DNA from: Paenibacillus sp. FJAT-29882
GTDB lineage: Bacteria; Bacillota; Bacilli; Bacillales; DSM-1321
Length of the DNA stretch: 64,000 nucleotides
Direction of reading: 5' to 3'
NCBI RefSeq assembly: GCF_001510645.1
Contig: NZ_LMVB01000003.1
Coordinates: forward strand, 310,001-374,000
The position numbers and the translations under genes are program-made. Below are positions 31,062 through 39,246 of this stretch, piece after piece. The notes beneath the pieces were generated by a model that worked only from the letters and a program-made list of their open reading frames with translations, made no database searches and was not told the DNA's origin. The stretch's first letter is position 1. Every line of letters starts with the position of its first letter.

Positions 31062-31365
31062 CGTGTTACAAATTGGAATAATCGTGTTACTCAGAATGAA
31101 CTCTTTGGCATTAGGGAAGTCTCTTTACTAATTCAGAACAAAAAAGAATTTTTTTTGATAGTGCATCTGGTTATCACCACCAATTCTTCTTTACTTTTTG
31201 AGTAACAGCATCGTCTCTGTCATATTCTTTCTAAAACGCATCAAAATGCTATCGAGTATCAGAAACAGAAGAATTTCATCATAAAAGAGTACATAGGGGA
31301 ATCTTCTTAAAGAGTAGTTTGCCACTCAGGTACATTCGTGTTACGTAATGTTAAAAATGTGTTAC
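31062..31365 (+). promoter_or_regulatory. Two GTGTTAC direct-repeat pairs upstream of nik
   Basis: GTGTTAC occurs at 31063 and 31084, and again at 31338 and 31359. Both pairs have a period of exactly 21 bp, two helical turns. NikR operators in other bacteria use half-sites of this kind and spacing, but inverted. A NikR gene ends the downstream cluster, so nickel control is plausible; the direct orientation is unusual. Confidence 0.5.
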
Positions 31366-31450
31366 TTTTATAAAAATTGGTAATCAATTTCATGAATGCA
31401 AGACAAAGCAGTCCGCTCTTTGATTTGCATAAGGAAAAAAGGGAGGGCTT

Positions 31451-32419
31451 ATGACTAGATATATTGTTTCAAGATTATTTGAGGCGATGGTGGTGCTTCT
31501 TATTGGAAGTATTCTCTGTTTTACGTTTATTCGAATGTTGCCGGGAAGTCCTGCAGCAGCCATGTATGGGGATCAGATTCAAAAAATGAGCCAGGCTGAC
31601 CAGGTACGTATTGCTGAAAATCTCGGTTTGAATGAACCGTTATATACTCAGTATGCCAAGTGGTTTATCGGTGTGCTACAAGGAGAATGGGGGCGGTCAT
31701 ACACGACGGGTGAAGAAGTTAAAATTATGATTGCTCATGCGATTGAACCGACCATTATCCTCATATTGGCGTCTGCGGTTTTCACAGTAGTCCTGTCTCT
31801 TTTTTTTGGAGTCATAACCGGGCTCCGGCGCTACTCATTTTTAGATCATGCGACCACCGTTGCTTCTTTTATCTTCATGTCACTACCATCTTTTTGGTTT
31901 GCCTTAATGCTCATGTTATTTTTCTCCGTCTATTTAGGTGTGCTACCAACAGCTGGTTTAGGTCAAGAAGGAATAGGGGATTGGTTGAAGCATCTTATCA
32001 TGCCAGCTTTTGTTCTGGGCATATCTCATATTGGGTATTATATTCGTATATTGCGCAACCACGTCGCTGTCACGCAGGAAAAAGAGTTTGTTTGGGCTCT
32101 CCGGGCACGTGGCATTTCTGAGAAAACGATTCTTTGGAAGCATATATTTCCAAATGCTTCACTTCCTTATCTGTCCTTTATGGGGATGTCCCTTTCGCTT
32201 ACAATCGCCGGATCTGTTGTGGTAGAGACACTGTTTTCATGGCCAGGTCTTGGGAGTCTTTCATTAAAATCAGCGCTTGCCCATGACTATCCCGTTTTGA
32301 TGGCTGTCATTTTGCTGAGTATGAGTATCGTTATTCTTGGTAGCTTTGTGGTTGATCTCATTTGTGCATGGATTGATCCGAGAATGAGGCAACATCTGTT
32401 GAAGGGGGAAGGCAGATGA
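31451..32419 (+). CDS. nikB: Nickel ABC transporter permease NikB
   Basis: A 322-aa peptide/nickel-family (cluster 5) permease with six membrane segments and the EAA loop ALRARGISEKTILWKHIFPNA that contacts the ATPase. Such proteins pair with NikC. AAAGGGAGGG precedes the ATG. The stop overlaps the nikC start by 4 bp. Specificity for nickel rests on the context (nikR and a NiCoT permease downstream); dipeptide or metallophore transport cannot be excluded from the permease alone. Confidence 0.85.
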   Translation: MTRYIVSRLFEAMVVLLIGSILCFTFIRMLPGSPAAAMYGDQIQKMSQADQVRIAENLGLNEPLYTQYAKWFIGVLQGEWGRSYTTGEEVKIMIAHAIEPTIILILASAVFTVVLSLFFGVITGLRRYSFLDHATTVASFIFMSLPSFWFALMLMLFFSVYLGVLPTAGLGQEGIGDWLKHLIMPAFVLGISHIGYYIRILRNHVAVTQEKEFVWALRARGISEKTILWKHIFPNASLPYLSFMGMSLSLTIAGSVVVETLFSWPGLGSLSLKSALAHDYPVLMAVILLSMSIVILGSFVVDLICAWIDPRMRQHLLKGEGR

Positions 32420-33249
32420 GAGGAAAAAGAAAGTGGTTTGTAAATGTTCTACTTTGTTATTTATTAATCTTGCTTTTGGTGACCTTTTTGGCACCAGTCT
32501 TAACACCATATGATCCTCTTTCAATTGGGTTAGCGAAAACTTTGCAACCACCAAGTGCTGCTCATTTATTTGGAACGGATGAACTGGGCCGTGATGTATT
32601 GACACGATTGTTGTACGGGGGGCGTATATCACTTACTGTCGGAGCGGCGGCTATGATGATGGCAATTGTGATTGGCGCAGGCTTTGGGGTTATTAGTGGA
32701 TTTTTGGGCGGAGTGGTTGATCGCATTATGATGAGAATACTTGATGCACTCCTAAGTATTCCGAGCATCTTGCTTATGATTGGGATTCAAGTATTGATCC
32801 CAGCCAGCTTACTTTCAGTTGTGGTTATTATCGGCATGACAAGTTGGATGCCGATTGCCCGTTTAATCCGGACAGAGATCTTATCTTTGAAAGGAGAGAC
32901 TTTCATTCAAGCTTCGGTTGTGGTTGGCGCTTCATCTTCTCAATTGTTAACTCGGCATTTACTGCCACAATGCTTACCGACGATTATTGTGATGTCCATT
33001 AGTGGAGTGAGTCATGCCATTTTATCAGAGGCAACTCTGAGCTTTTTAGGGATTGGCATACCTCCTCATGAGCCGTCATGGGGAAATATGTTAATGGGGG
33101 CGCAAAGTTATTTATTATCAGGCGCATGGTGGATTGCTTTGTTTCCTGGCCTATTAATTACTTGTACCGTTCTGGCCGTTACCTATTTAGGTGATGTGTT
33201 GCAAGACCGCTTTGCTCTACCACAATTAAAGAAAGGAGGGAGATCATGA
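32416..33249 (+). CDS. nikC: Nickel ABC transporter permease NikC
   Basis: A 277-aa partner permease with an N-terminal membrane anchor, the GTDELGRDVLTRLLYGGRIS segment typical of DppC/NikC, and an EAA loop (ASVVVGASSSQLLTRHLLPQ). Overlaps nikB and the ATPase gene by 4 bp at each end, showing tight translational coupling. Confidence 0.86.
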   Translation: MRGKRKWFVNVLLCYLLILLLVTFLAPVLTPYDPLSIGLAKTLQPPSAAHLFGTDELGRDVLTRLLYGGRISLTVGAAAMMMAIVIGAGFGVISGFLGGVVDRIMMRILDALLSIPSILLMIGIQVLIPASLLSVVVIIGMTSWMPIARLIRTEILSLKGETFIQASVVVGASSSQLLTRHLLPQCLPTIIVMSISGVSHAILSEATLSFLGIGIPPHEPSWGNMLMGAQSYLLSGAWWIALFPGLLITCTVLAVTYLGDVLQDRFALPQLKKGGRS

Positions 33250-34868
33250 AGGAACATGTATTAACAGTTGAAAACCTTTCTGTATGTCTTCAATCAAATA
33301 AGGAACAGCAGCTTTTGGATAATGTTGCATTTGTTGTGCCAGCAGGTGAGATTGTCGCCATTATTGGTGAAAGTGGTTCTGGAAAAAGTATCACAGCAAA
33401 AGCGATGCTTAACTTATTACCAAAAGGAATCGCCATCTCTTCCGGTAAGATAGAATTTTTGCATGAAAATGTGCTTACTATGAGTAAAAAGCAACAGCAG
33501 GTTTATCGCGGAACCCAAGTGGGATTTGTGTTTCAAGATACATATGCTACTTTTGATGCCATGCGAACGATTGGGCAGCACTTTAGAGAGTTGTTTTCCA
33601 CCCATACGAATCTTTCGAAGCAAGAAGTAAAAGAGCGAGCCATTCAATTATTGCAAGATATGCAGCTGCAAAATGCAGAGAATGTTTATGAATCGTATCC
33701 GTTTGAACTTTCCGGGGGAATGAGACAGCGTGTTCAGCTCGCACTTGCTTTAGCACTTGATCCAGTGTTGTTAATTGCGGATGAACCAACAACAGCATTA
33801 GACTTGCGTATTCAGGCGGATGTCCTTCATCTAATCAAGGATTGGAGCACCCGCACAGGGGGCAGCGTTCTTTTTATCACGCATGATCTTGGAGTGGTTG
33901 CAGAGATGGCAGACTATGTTGTCGTTATGCAAAATGGAACGGTTATTGAGACTGCAACAGTCATGAATTTATTTGATCATCCAGTTCATGAGCACACGAA
34001 GCAATTGTTGCATCACCACCGGGAGCTTACAAATATACGGGAACAGCTACAAATAGTCGAAAGTAGGCCGCTCCTTACAGTAGAACATGTAGGGAAAGCT
34101 TATTTCAAAAAGAAATGGTTCCGCAAACATTCTGTACAAGCGGTGAGCGATGTTAGCTTTCCTATTCACAAGGGGGAGATTGTTGGGTTAATTGGTGAGA
34201 GTGGGAGTGGAAAAAGTACCCTTTCCCGCTTATTACTGCAATTAGAGTCATACGAGAAGGGTAAAATCATCTGGCATGGATCCTCTCCCTTTCGAAAAGG
34301 AGTCCAATGGGTACACCAGGATCCACTGGCGTCATTTGATCCTCGCTGGGATGTCGAGAAGATTGTTGGAGAAGGACTGGATTATTGGAAAGAGAATGGT
34401 GAGAATAAAAAAGAAAAAATCAAGGAAGTGTTACAAAAAGTCGGGTTACATGAACATATCCTTTCAGTTTACCCTTATGAGCTGTCAGGAGGTATGAAGC
34501 AACGGGTTGCCATTGCAAGGGCACTTCTACTAAAGCCGGAACTTCTCATTTTAGACGAGCCGTTTGCCAGTCTGGATATGAGTTCTCAGGCAAGAATGCT
34601 TTCGCTATTGCAAGAAATAAATAAAAGGGAAAAAACAGCTATACTATTTATCTCACATGATATTCGCGCAGCAATGGCACTTTGCCACCGTATTCTTGTG
34701 ATGGAAAAGGGGAGAATTGTTGAAGAGGCACATGCAAATGAGCTGGTCTCTTCAATAAATGTCTATACAAAAAGTTTATTATCGTCGATGCTCACTTTGC
34801 ATCCTAGTGATCGATTAAAAGAAAAAAGTACAATGGAGGAGAATGAATATGCCATTCAAAAAAACTAA
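33246..34868 (+). CDS. nikDE: Fused nickel ABC ATPase (NikD-NikE)
   Basis: A 540-aa protein with two complete ATPase domains in one chain. The first (about 1-265) has Walker A GESGSGKSI, signature LSGGMRQR, Walker B LLIADEP and His in FITHD. The second (about 275-520) has GESGSGKST, LSGGMKQR, LLILDEP and FISHD. Other Firmicutes encode NikD and NikE separately. Both sites look competent. Its end overlaps the binding-protein gene by 20 bp. Confidence 0.88.
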   Translation: MKEHVLTVENLSVCLQSNKEQQLLDNVAFVVPAGEIVAIIGESGSGKSITAKAMLNLLPKGIAISSGKIEFLHENVLTMSKKQQQVYRGTQVGFVFQDTYATFDAMRTIGQHFRELFSTHTNLSKQEVKERAIQLLQDMQLQNAENVYESYPFELSGGMRQRVQLALALALDPVLLIADEPTTALDLRIQADVLHLIKDWSTRTGGSVLFITHDLGVVAEMADYVVVMQNGTVIETATVMNLFDHPVHEHTKQLLHHHRELTNIREQLQIVESRPLLTVEHVGKAYFKKKWFRKHSVQAVSDVSFPIHKGEIVGLIGESGSGKSTLSRLLLQLESYEKGKIIWHGSSPFRKGVQWVHQDPLASFDPRWDVEKIVGEGLDYWKENGENKKEKIKEVLQKVGLHEHILSVYPYELSGGMKQRVAIARALLLKPELLILDEPFASLDMSSQARMLSLLQEINKREKTAILFISHDIRAAMALCHRILVMEKGRIVEEAHANELVSSINVYTKSLLSSMLTLHPSDRLKEKSTMEENEYAIQKN

Positions 34869-36450
34869 AGCAGTCCTTATATCAACATTTGTATCAAGTA
34901 TGCTGTTATTAGCAGGATGTGTTGGGGACAAATCGGCAGAAAAATCTACAGATAAATCTCATCAAGCAACCAATCAGCTCGTCTATGGAATAGAGGCGGA
35001 AATCGAACAAGTAAATCCAGTACTAAATGAAGAAGAACATAGTGAGCTTGATAGCTTGATATTCCGGGGCCTCACTAAACCGACAGAGAAAAATGAAATT
35101 GTCGCTGACTTGGCAACAGATTGGAAGATCTCTCCCGATCAGCTGACGTATACATTTACTCTTCGTGATGATGCAAAATGGCAAGATGGAAAGCCGGTCA
35201 CAGCTGAGGACGTGAAGTTCACATTAGATAAGATAAGGGATCCTAAGACAAATTCGCCGATTTCTGGTGACTTCAATGAAATCAAGGAAGTTAACGTCCT
35301 TAAAGAAAATCAAGTGCAAATTACCTTAAGCAATCCGTTCCCGCCTTTGCTTGACAAGCTGAAGGTCGGTATTGTACCAAAACATATATTGCAAGATGAA
35401 GATATTAACACAACGGATTTTAACCAAAATCCAGTTGGGAACGGCCCTTTTAAATTGAAAGAGTGGGCAAATGATCATACGATTACGGTCGAGCGCAGCG
35501 AAACGTATTATGGCGTGAAACCAAAACTTGATGAAGTCGTCTTTAAACCAATACCGGACGCTAATACACGTGCCTTACAATTAAAGACTGGAGAAATAGA
35601 TCTTGCTCTCATGGAACCTAATCAACTTGCAAGTGTAAAAGAAAACGATGATTTTACTGTAAAGACGATTTCAACAGCGGATTACAGGGCCGTCATGTAT
35701 AATTTCCGAAATCCTTTATTCAAGGATGCAAGGATTCGCCAAGCGATGAATTTAGGGATTGACCGTGAGGCAATTGTAAGTGGTATGCTAGCTAATAAAG
35801 GAGAGCCAGCATACGGTCCACTACAGAAATCATGGGCTAATGCACCACAAAAAGACATGTACACCTATCAACCTGAAAAAGCAAATCAATTACTAGAAGA
35901 AGCAGGCTGGAAAAAAGGGAGCGACGGTGTCCGTGTTAAAGATGGCAAAAGATTGGAGTTTGATCTTGTTTCACCGATCAGTGATCCTGTTCGAGTTGCA
36001 CTTGCTAATGTTGTAGCAGAGCAATTGAAGCCGCTCGGGGTTTCCGTTATTTTAAAACCATTAGACTGGTCAGCGATAAAACTGGATGAAGTAGATGCCT
36101 TTGTAATTGGTTGGGGCAGTCCATTTGATCCTGATGATCACACATACCGTATTTTCCACAGCAGCCAAATTGGTGATGGTCTTAATAATTTGACTGCTTA
36201 CAAAAATTCAAAAGTTGATCAGCTATTAACAGATGCGCGGATCAATCCGGATAAAGAGAAGCGAATACAATTTTATGAGCAGTTCCAAAAGGAATTAGCA
36301 ATAGATCCGGCCTTTAACTTTCTTGTTTATTTAGATGCGTTATATGGTGTAAATAAACAAGTGAGTGGCATTACCACCCGTACATTAGGACATCATGGTT
36401 CTGGAGTGCTATGGAATATTGAAGAATGGGATAAAGTGAAACTTCCATGA
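34849..36450 (+). CDS. nikA: Nickel-binding lipoprotein NikA
   Basis: A family 5 solute-binding lipoprotein of 533 aa with lipobox LLLAGC and the SBP-5 pattern (RGLTKPTEKNE, YTFTLRDDAKWQDGKPVTAEDV, GNGPFKLKEW). It captures free nickel or a nickel chelate outside the membrane. ATG 34849 is about 8 bp after GGAGG; ATG 34843 is too close. The last codons (DKVKLP) and TGA come from the end of a family II repeat that starts at 36431, so the native C-terminus has been replaced. Confidence 0.85.
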   Translation: MPFKKTKAVLISTFVSSMLLLAGCVGDKSAEKSTDKSHQATNQLVYGIEAEIEQVNPVLNEEEHSELDSLIFRGLTKPTEKNEIVADLATDWKISPDQLTYTFTLRDDAKWQDGKPVTAEDVKFTLDKIRDPKTNSPISGDFNEIKEVNVLKENQVQITLSNPFPPLLDKLKVGIVPKHILQDEDINTTDFNQNPVGNGPFKLKEWANDHTITVERSETYYGVKPKLDEVVFKPIPDANTRALQLKTGEIDLALMEPNQLASVKENDDFTVKTISTADYRAVMYNFRNPLFKDARIRQAMNLGIDREAIVSGMLANKGEPAYGPLQKSWANAPQKDMYTYQPEKANQLLEEAGWKKGSDGVRVKDGKRLEFDLVSPISDPVRVALANVVAEQLKPLGVSVILKPLDWSAIKLDEVDAFVIGWGSPFDPDDHTYRIFHSSQIGDGLNNLTAYKNSKVDQLLTDARINPDKEKRIQFYEQFQKELAIDPAFNFLVYLDALYGVNKQVSGITTRTLGHHGSGVLWNIEEWDKVKLP

Positions 36451-36694
36451 TTAGGGGGGAGCTTTTATCCCCCAATCATAGGTAGTCCCGTTCTACTGTC
36501 GCTGAGATCGCAGCAAACGCTTCGATCAATCGACAGTATGAAATGAATCACAGACTAAGTACGTGTGGGCCTCAACTAAACCGCTGAAGAGCAGCGTTAA
36601 GTTTCACTGTATATCACCAAACGGGCCTTTTTATCCTTCTTCGAATCTGCTAAGCGTGTTCAAGGGGGCTTACTACCCGTTAATCTGCGATAAA
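36431..36694 (-). repeat. Family II long element, copy C (264 bp, internally deleted)
   Basis: On the minus strand it runs from TTTATCGCAGATTAACGGG to GAAGTTTCACTTTAT. It keeps the CGCTG/CAGCG, ACTGTCGATTGATCG / CGATC...CGACAGT and GGGGGAG...CTCCCCC-type hairpins but lost the AGGA-loop hairpins by a deletion between CCCAC and GTACTTAG. Its outer end encodes the C-terminus and stop of nikA. nikR starts 19 bp beyond it. Confidence 0.8.
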
Positions 36695-36712
36695 CAATAG
36701 GGGGAAGATGCA

Positions 36713-37132
36713 ATGGAAGATTCTACACTAAAAAGATTTGGCGTTTCCATGGAAGGTCATTTGCTCAGAAAGTTTGACCACTTAGTCCAACAGAAAGGAT
36801 ATGAAAACCGTTCTGAAGCCGTTCGGGACCTTGTTCGTGATGCCCTGATTCAACAGTCATGGGAAGAGGAAGAACAAATTGTGGCAGGAAGCATCCTTTT
36901 ATTCTACAACCATCATCAAAGAAATCTTCTAGATGAACTAACAAAAGTCCAACATGATATGCATGATTTTATCCTGGCTACTACACACTTCCATTTAGAT
37001 CATGCCAGCTGTCTTGAGCTCATTGTAGTAAAGGGGAAGGCGAAAGACATTCAGCAGCTCAGTAATAAATTGACCAGTCTAAAAGGCGTAGGTTATGGAA
37101 AGTTTACAGTGGCACCAGTAGAGCAAGTATAA
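36713..37132 (+). CDS. nikR: Nickel-responsive regulator NikR
   Basis: A 139-aa ribbon-helix-helix repressor with a C-terminal ACT-like nickel domain. The four nickel ligands are His81, His92, His94 and Cys100, with the spacing of E. coli NikR (His76, 87, 89, Cys95). The RHH fold (LKRFGVSMEGHLLRKFDHL, NRSEAVRDLVRDAL) is at residues 6-45. It would repress the nik genes when nickel is replete. AGGGGGAAG precedes the ATG. It lies between the ABC importer and a second nickel permease. Confidence 0.93.
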   Translation: MEDSTLKRFGVSMEGHLLRKFDHLVQQKGYENRSEAVRDLVRDALIQQSWEEEEQIVAGSILLFYNHHQRNLLDELTKVQHDMHDFILATTHFHLDHASCLELIVVKGKAKDIQQLSNKLTSLKGVGYGKFTVAPVEQV

Positions 37133-37147
37133 GGGGTAATTGAAATT

Positions 37148-37225
37148 TTTTATCCCGGTTTAACAGGCTGTAATACCCTCACCTAAATGCATGTATAGCG
37201 AATCAAGAAAATAGGTGGGGGATTC
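37148..37225 (+). repeat. Family II-like left end with hairpin, copy H
   Basis: TTTATCCCGGTTTAACAGGC matches the family II left end; it is followed not by the usual right end but by CCCTCACCTA ... TAGGTGGGGG, a 9-10 bp hairpin. It sits 15 bp after the nikR stop and before the nickel permease and may be a terminator. Confidence 0.5.
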
Positions 37226-37263
37226 CTGGCTAATCTAGCTGAGGGAAGGAAGTCGTTGACGAG

Positions 37264-38283
37264 ATGAAAGCAAGAGACTGGAAAGAATTTATCTGGAATC
37301 GGTATATGTTATATGTTTTAGTGATCCATGTTGCCGGATTCATAGCATTATTTACAGCAGTACCAACTCATCCAACCTTTATTGGCTTGGGGATCGCTGC
37401 GTATGTTTTTGGTATTCGTCATGCATTTGATATTGATCATATTGCTGCAGTCGACAACACGATTCGTAAATTAGTTGCCCAAAAGCAAGATTCAAGAGGA
37501 GTCGGATTCTACTTCTCATTAGGCCATTCAACAGTCGTCTTTTTATTAGCTCTATTAACAGCTGTATCTGTAAAGTTTGTCGCAAAATACATGTCTAGCA
37601 TGCAAGATATAGGTGGGATTATCGGGGTTACAGTATCAGGTGTTTTTCTAGTATTCATAGCTATCTTAAATTTAATGTTATTTATGCAACTATGGAAAAT
37701 TTTCCGTCGATTGAAAGAAGAAAAAGTTTCTGAATCAGAACTAGAGAAAATGTTTGAGGCGAAAGGCTTTTTTACGCGTTATTTAAAGCCGTTATTTAAA
37801 GTGGTGACGAAAAGTTGGCATATTTATCCGATTGGGTTCTTATTTGGTCTAGGATTTGATACCGCTACAGAAATTTCATTATTGACGATGTCAGCGGGTG
37901 CAGCGAAAAGTAATTTACCTGTACTTGGTATTATCTCACTTCCATTATTATTTGCAGCTGGTATGAGTTTATTTGACACGTTAGATGGTATTTTAATGAC
38001 GAAGAGTTATGCTTGGGCACATAATAAACCCGTTCGGAAAGTTTACTACAATTTAACAGTAACAGCGATTTCTGTTGTTGCAGCATTAGCAGTTGGGATT
38101 GTTGAACTAGCACAAATTACGACCGAAAAACTTCATTTATCCGGTGGTTTGTGGAATGATCTTGCAGCAATCGATTTTGGCAATTTAGGTTATTTTTTAG
38201 TTGCTGCGTTTTTAATTATTTGGGGTGTATCCGTATTTATCTGGAAATATTACAGAATTGAAGAACGCTATACACTTAAATAA
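37264..38283 (+). CDS. nixA: NiCoT-family nickel/cobalt permease
   Basis: A 339-aa secondary transporter of the HoxN/NixA family with eight membrane segments. The signature His/Asp motif RHAFDIDHIAAVDN in helix 2 binds the metal, and LGFDTATEI is the second family signature. The high-affinity permease is encoded next to NikR and the ABC importer, so the strain has two nickel routes, which suggests a nickel enzyme such as urease elsewhere. Start at ATG 37264 after GAAGGAAG. Confidence 0.92.
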   Translation: MKARDWKEFIWNRYMLYVLVIHVAGFIALFTAVPTHPTFIGLGIAAYVFGIRHAFDIDHIAAVDNTIRKLVAQKQDSRGVGFYFSLGHSTVVFLLALLTAVSVKFVAKYMSSMQDIGGIIGVTVSGVFLVFIAILNLMLFMQLWKIFRRLKEEKVSESELEKMFEAKGFFTRYLKPLFKVVTKSWHIYPIGFLFGLGFDTATEISLLTMSAGAAKSNLPVLGIISLPLLFAAGMSLFDTLDGILMTKSYAWAHNKPVRKVYYNLTVTAISVVAALAVGIVELAQITTEKLHLSGGLWNDLAAIDFGNLGYFLVAAFLIIWGVSVFIWKYYRIEERYTLK

Positions 38284-38349
38284 CTCATTAATGTAATTGG
38301 ATGTCCCATTTTTCACTATTAAGTGGAATTAGTCTAAATAGGAATAAAG

Positions 38350-38385
38350 AGACGATTTTCCCTAAGGTTTGGGTAAAATCGTCTT
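38350..38385 (+). terminator. Terminator after the nickel permease
   Basis: ACGATTTTCCC pairs with GGGTAAAATCGT, followed by CTTTATTTT. From 38386 to 38590 there is only a partial family I-like motif (GGGATCAGATCCTTTTGGGA, 38437-38460). Confidence 0.7.
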
Positions 38386-38597
38386 TATTTTATGTACTGA
38401 TGTTGGCAGATGAAAAAAATGACTTGAGTCTGCCCAGTAGCGAGGGGATCAGATCCTTTTGGGATACCCTCATCTGATGTACCCAGCAATAGAGGCTGTT
38501 TAATAAGGGAAAGTCATACAATTGTCATAAAAATAAGGTTTTGATGATTGTTAGGTTCTTATCATAATTGTATACTATAAATAGAAATGTTAGATTT

Positions 38598-38636
38598 TGT
38601 TTAAAGTTGTTATAGTTTGTTATAGTTTGTATATCA
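38598..38636 (+). promoter_or_regulatory. ycnKJI promoter with tandem 10-bp repeat
   Basis: TATAGTTTGT is repeated head to tail at 38611-38620 and 38621-38630, followed by TATATC, overlapping where the -10 should lie. A tandem site of one helical turn suits a DeoR-type repressor such as YcnK. The link to YcnK is inference. Confidence 0.45.
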
Positions 38637-38672
38637 GAAGTAATTAAAGAAAGGGAAGGGGGAAGTGATAAA

Positions 38673-39245
38673 TTGTTAGCGAGTGAGAGGCAGAAACAAA
38701 TTAAAGAGTTAGTCGTACGCCGCAAAGCGCTTAAGATATCCGAGTTAAGCGAAAGATTTCAAGTTTCAGATATGACCATTCATAGAGATATAAAAGCGAT
38801 GGTTGCATCTGGATTTGTTGTAAAAACATTCGGTGGGATAAGTTTAGCTAATCAAGACACAAACGTATCGAATCGAAATGAATGTGTGGTTTGTTATAAA
38901 ACTATTAATAATAGACTCTCTTGTCGCTTAATTCTAACAGAGAATAGAGTGGAAACCGCGTGTTGTATGCATTGTGGCTTCATACGTAACCAAATGCTAG
39001 ATAATGAGGTACTTGAGATATTGTGTGATGATTTTTTTACAAATACAACGATAAGTGCTAGGAATGCTTATTTTGTGTTGGAAACAACTCTTGATCTAGG
39101 TTGTTGCCAGCCTCAATTTCTTCCCTTTAATCAAAGTGAACATGCAAAAAGGTTTGCACGAGGATTTGGCGGAAACGTTGTAACATTTACAGAAGCGATG
39201 GAAAAAGAAGCTAAACAAAGGGAAAAGAGTAAAGGTTGCTGTTAG
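38673..39245 (+). CDS. ycnK: Copper-responsive DeoR/NosL-type regulator YcnK
   Basis: A 190-aa repressor with an N-terminal DeoR HTH (KISELSERFQVSDMTIHRDIKAM) and a Cys-rich NosL-like copper domain (ECVVCYK, CCMHCGF, and a C-terminal GCC). In B. subtilis YcnK represses ycnJ under copper excess. It begins with TTG at 38673 after AAGGGGGAAG; no in-frame ATG is suitable. ycnJ starts 1 bp after the stop, so the genes form one operon. Confidence 0.88.
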   Translation: MLASERQKQIKELVVRRKALKISELSERFQVSDMTIHRDIKAMVASGFVVKTFGGISLANQDTNVSNRNECVVCYKTINNRLSCRLILTENRVETACCMHCGFIRNQMLDNEVLEILCDDFFTNTTISARNAYFVLETTLDLGCCQPQFLPFNQSEHAKRFARGFGGNVVTFTEAMEKEAKQREKSKGCC

Positions 39246-39246
39246 T

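Noticed and set aside
30993-31205. A 70-residue open frame in the nik upstream region.
   Set aside because: No ribosome site, odd composition, and it covers the direct-repeat operators.
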